Of a DNA stretch of 32,189 nucleotides, positions 30,505 through 32,189 are shown piece by piece. The position numbers were made by a program, and so were the translations under genes. Within the stretch, counting starts at the first letter, position 1. Every line of letters begins with the position of its first letter. The notes beneath the pieces are model-generated. The model saw only the letters and a list, made by a program, of their open reading frames with translations. It searched no databases and was not told where the DNA came from. The stretch comes from Dehalococcoidia bacterium (GTDB taxonomy: Bacteria; Chloroflexota; Dehalococcoidia; SHYB01), in NCBI GenBank assembly GCA_009693015.1, contig SHYB01000023.1, positions 1-32,189 on the forward strand, in the 5' to 3' direction.

Positions 30505-32189
30505 ATGGCTTACGATCTCATTATCAAGAACGGTACGGTGGTGGACGGCACGGGCCTGCCTTCGTGCAGGACGGACGTGGGGGTGAAGGACGGGCGCGTG
30601 GTGGCGCGGGGGAACCTGGGCAAGGACGCGGCCAAGGTGATTGACGCGGAAGGGAAGATCGTGGCGCCGGGGTTCGTGGATATTCACACGCACTACGATG
30701 CGCAGATTCTGTGGGACCCGCTGATGACGTGCTCCCCCTGGCACGGCGCCACCACGGTGGTGATGGGCAACTGCGGCTTCACCCTTGCGCCATGCCGCCC
30801 GCAAGACCGCGATTTTGTCGCCAGGATGTTCGCGCGGGTGGAAGGGATGAACCTGCGCGCGCTGGAGATAGGCGTGGACTGGAAGTGGCAGTCGTTCGGG
30901 GAGTATCTCGACCGGATCAGCGGGATACCTCTGGGCATCAACGCGGCGACGATGGTGGGTCACTCCGCGCTGCGCCGCTATGTCATGGGCGAAGACGCGG
31001 GCAAGCGCGAGGCCAACGCCGACGAGGTGCAGGAGATGAAGGCGCTGGTGCGCGAGGCGATGCAGGTGGGGGCGTTCGGCTTCACTACGTCGCTTTCGCC
31101 TACGCACTACGATTGGGACGGGTCGCCCGTGCCCAGCCGCAAGGCGAGCCACGCGGAAGTTATCGAGCTTTCTTCGGCGCTGAGCGAGTTCCACGTGGGC
31201 GGGTTAGAGATCATCTCGGAGACGGCGGTGCGCGGGCCGGACGCCTTCTCGCAATCGGACCAAGATCTGCTCATCAAGATGTCGCTGGTGAGCGGGCGGC
31301 CGGTGAACTTTAATGAGCTGTCGCACTCCTGGGACAGACCGACGGTGTGGAAGCAGCAGATCGCGTTCATGGAGCGGGCGCAGCGCCTGGGGGCGCAGGT
31401 GTACGGCGTGACGCGCTACCAGCGGCTGGATTCCATGTTCAACCTCTCCAGCCCAAGCTCCTTCGATAAGTACCCCAAGTGGCTGGAGGTGCTCTCGCTG
31501 CCGCGAGAGAAGGCAATCGCCGCCATGCGCAACGGGGCCACGCGCACGGCGCTGGTGGCCGAAATGGAGAAGACCAACGGATCGGAGATACCCTCGCGGC
31601 AGTTGCCCAACGTGGCGTTCGTGAAGAGCAAGACGGGGAAGCACGCGCAGCACCAGGGCAAGCGCCTGGGCGAGCTCGGCGCGGCGCTGGGCAAGAAGCC
31701 CGTGGAACTGTTGCTGGACTGGTCGGCGGACGAAAACCTGGAGGCGGAGTTTTCGTTCATCGGTACGCGCAACGGGGACATGGCGTCCGTGGCCAAGATT
31801 ATCACCAGCCCGTTCGCCATCGCGGGGATTTCCGACGCGGGTGCGCATACGGACAGGCTCAGCGGCTCGTACTATTCCACGTTTCTGCTCAGCCACTGGG
31901 TGCGCGATGAGAAGCTCATGACGCTGGAGGAGGCCATCCGCCGCCTGACGGCGATCCCCGCGGCGCTGTACAGCCTGCACGATCGCGGCCAGATCCGCGA
32001 AGGGCTGCCCGCGGACATCGTGATCTTCGACCTGGAGAAGCTGGCGTGGCTGCCCACGGAGCGCCTCAACGATTTCCCCGGCGGAGAGAGCCGCCTGGCG
32101 AACCGAGCGGAAGGCTACGACGCGCTGATCGTGGGGGGCAAGGTGGTGATGGACCACGGGCGCGATACGGGCGCGCGGCCCGGCAAGGT
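30505..32189 (+). CDS. N-acyl-D-amino-acid deacylase / D-aminoacylase-like amidohydrolase (partial)
   Basis: Metal-dependent hydrolase that by family removes acyl groups from D-amino acids or acts on related cyclic amides. The frame is open for 561 codons to the window edge. Seen are the N-terminal beta sandwich (LIIKNGTVVDGTG), the metal site HTHYD (His61, His63), the Cys ligand in VMGNCGFT (Cys90), the catalytic Asp444 in ISDAGAHTD, and the returning sandwich (GLPADIVIFDLEKL, VGGKVVMDHGRDT). The core is longer than the roughly 480 residues of classic D-aminoacylase. The ATG has GGGAG about ten nt upstream. Probably only a few C-terminal residues are missing. Substrate not determinable. Confidence 0.9.
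   Translation, partial: MAYDLIIKNGTVVDGTGLPSCRTDVGVKDGRVVARGNLGKDAAKVIDAEGKIVAPGFVDIHTHYDAQILWDPLMTCSPWHGATTVVMGNCGFTLAPCRPQDRDFVARMFARVEGMNLRALEIGVDWKWQSFGEYLDRISGIPLGINAATMVGHSALRRYVMGEDAGKREANADEVQEMKALVREAMQVGAFGFTTSLSPTHYDWDGSPVPSRKASHAEVIELSSALSEFHVGGLEIISETAVRGPDAFSQSDQDLLIKMSLVSGRPVNFNELSHSWDRPTVWKQQIAFMERAQRLGAQVYGVTRYQRLDSMFNLSSPSSFDKYPKWLEVLSLPREKAIAAMRNGATRTALVAEMEKTNGSEIPSRQLPNVAFVKSKTGKHAQHQGKRLGELGAALGKKPVELLLDWSADENLEAEFSFIGTRNGDMASVAKIITSPFAIAGISDAGAHTDRLSGSYYSTFLLSHWVRDEKLMTLEEAIRRLTAIPAALYSLHDRGQIREGLPADIVIFDLEKLAWLPTERLNDFPGGESRLANRAEGYDALIVGGKVVMDHGRDTGARPGK

Overview
This is a GC-rich bacterial window carrying 24 complete protein genes, one gene cut by the right edge, one gene remnant and one possible small ORF. 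There are no rRNA or tRNA genes, CRISPR arrays or transposases that I can see. GTG and TTG starts are common, the coding density is high, and several -10 hexamers sit only 6-11 nt from a start codon. The gene mix (urate-hydroxylase-like membrane protein, lipoprotein cupredoxins, LutB-LutA fusion, D-aminoacylase-like hydrolase, tungsten oxidoreductase) suggests a Chloroflexota genome, perhaps Dehalococcoidia-like. That placement is an inference from gene content only.

Left part (1-9.3 kb). On the minus strand lie a four-helix membrane protein, two related cupredoxin lipoproteins and a full-length B12-dependent methionine synthase (metH). Divergent from metH is an isolated DGQHR/DndB-like gene that looks foreign, preceded by a dense cluster of GTAAC/GTTAC half-sites. 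Next comes a three-gene ABC importer of the NMT1/THI5-SsuABC type.

Middle (9.3-17.3 kb). A small leaderless-looking gene and a truncated amidohydrolase remnant are followed by a locus I cannot match to any described system. A HEAT-repeat protein is divergent from a three-gene operon encoding two helical proteins of unknown function and a Cdc48-like AAA+ ATPase with a large insertion and a changed arginine-finger loop. A HerA-like DNA translocase ATPase converges on it. The operon promoter is flanked by two perfect inverted repeats, and an 18-bp hairpin lies just ahead of the AAA+ gene. This is the best candidate for something undescribed.

Right-centre (17.5-25.4 kb). A tight plus-strand operon reads mobA, moaD-like, aldehyde:ferredoxin oxidoreductase, NuoE-like, NuoF-like, formate dehydrogenase, and ends at a strong terminator. 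It couples pterin-cofactor maturation to two Mo/W oxidoreductases and one NAD-linked diaphorase module.

Right (25.4-32.2 kb). The minus strand carries amt followed by a PII gene whose T-loop lacks the modifiable tyrosines, preceded by four 11-bp-phased half-sites resembling a GlnR box. It then carries a LutB-LutA fusion with an isochorismatase-like hydrolase. On the plus strand an N-acyl-D-amino-acid deacylase-like gene runs off the edge. Structured intergenic repeats with compensatory stem changes occur at about 15.4-15.6 kb and 30.25-30.37 kb, with a shorter relative at 17.3-17.5 kb.
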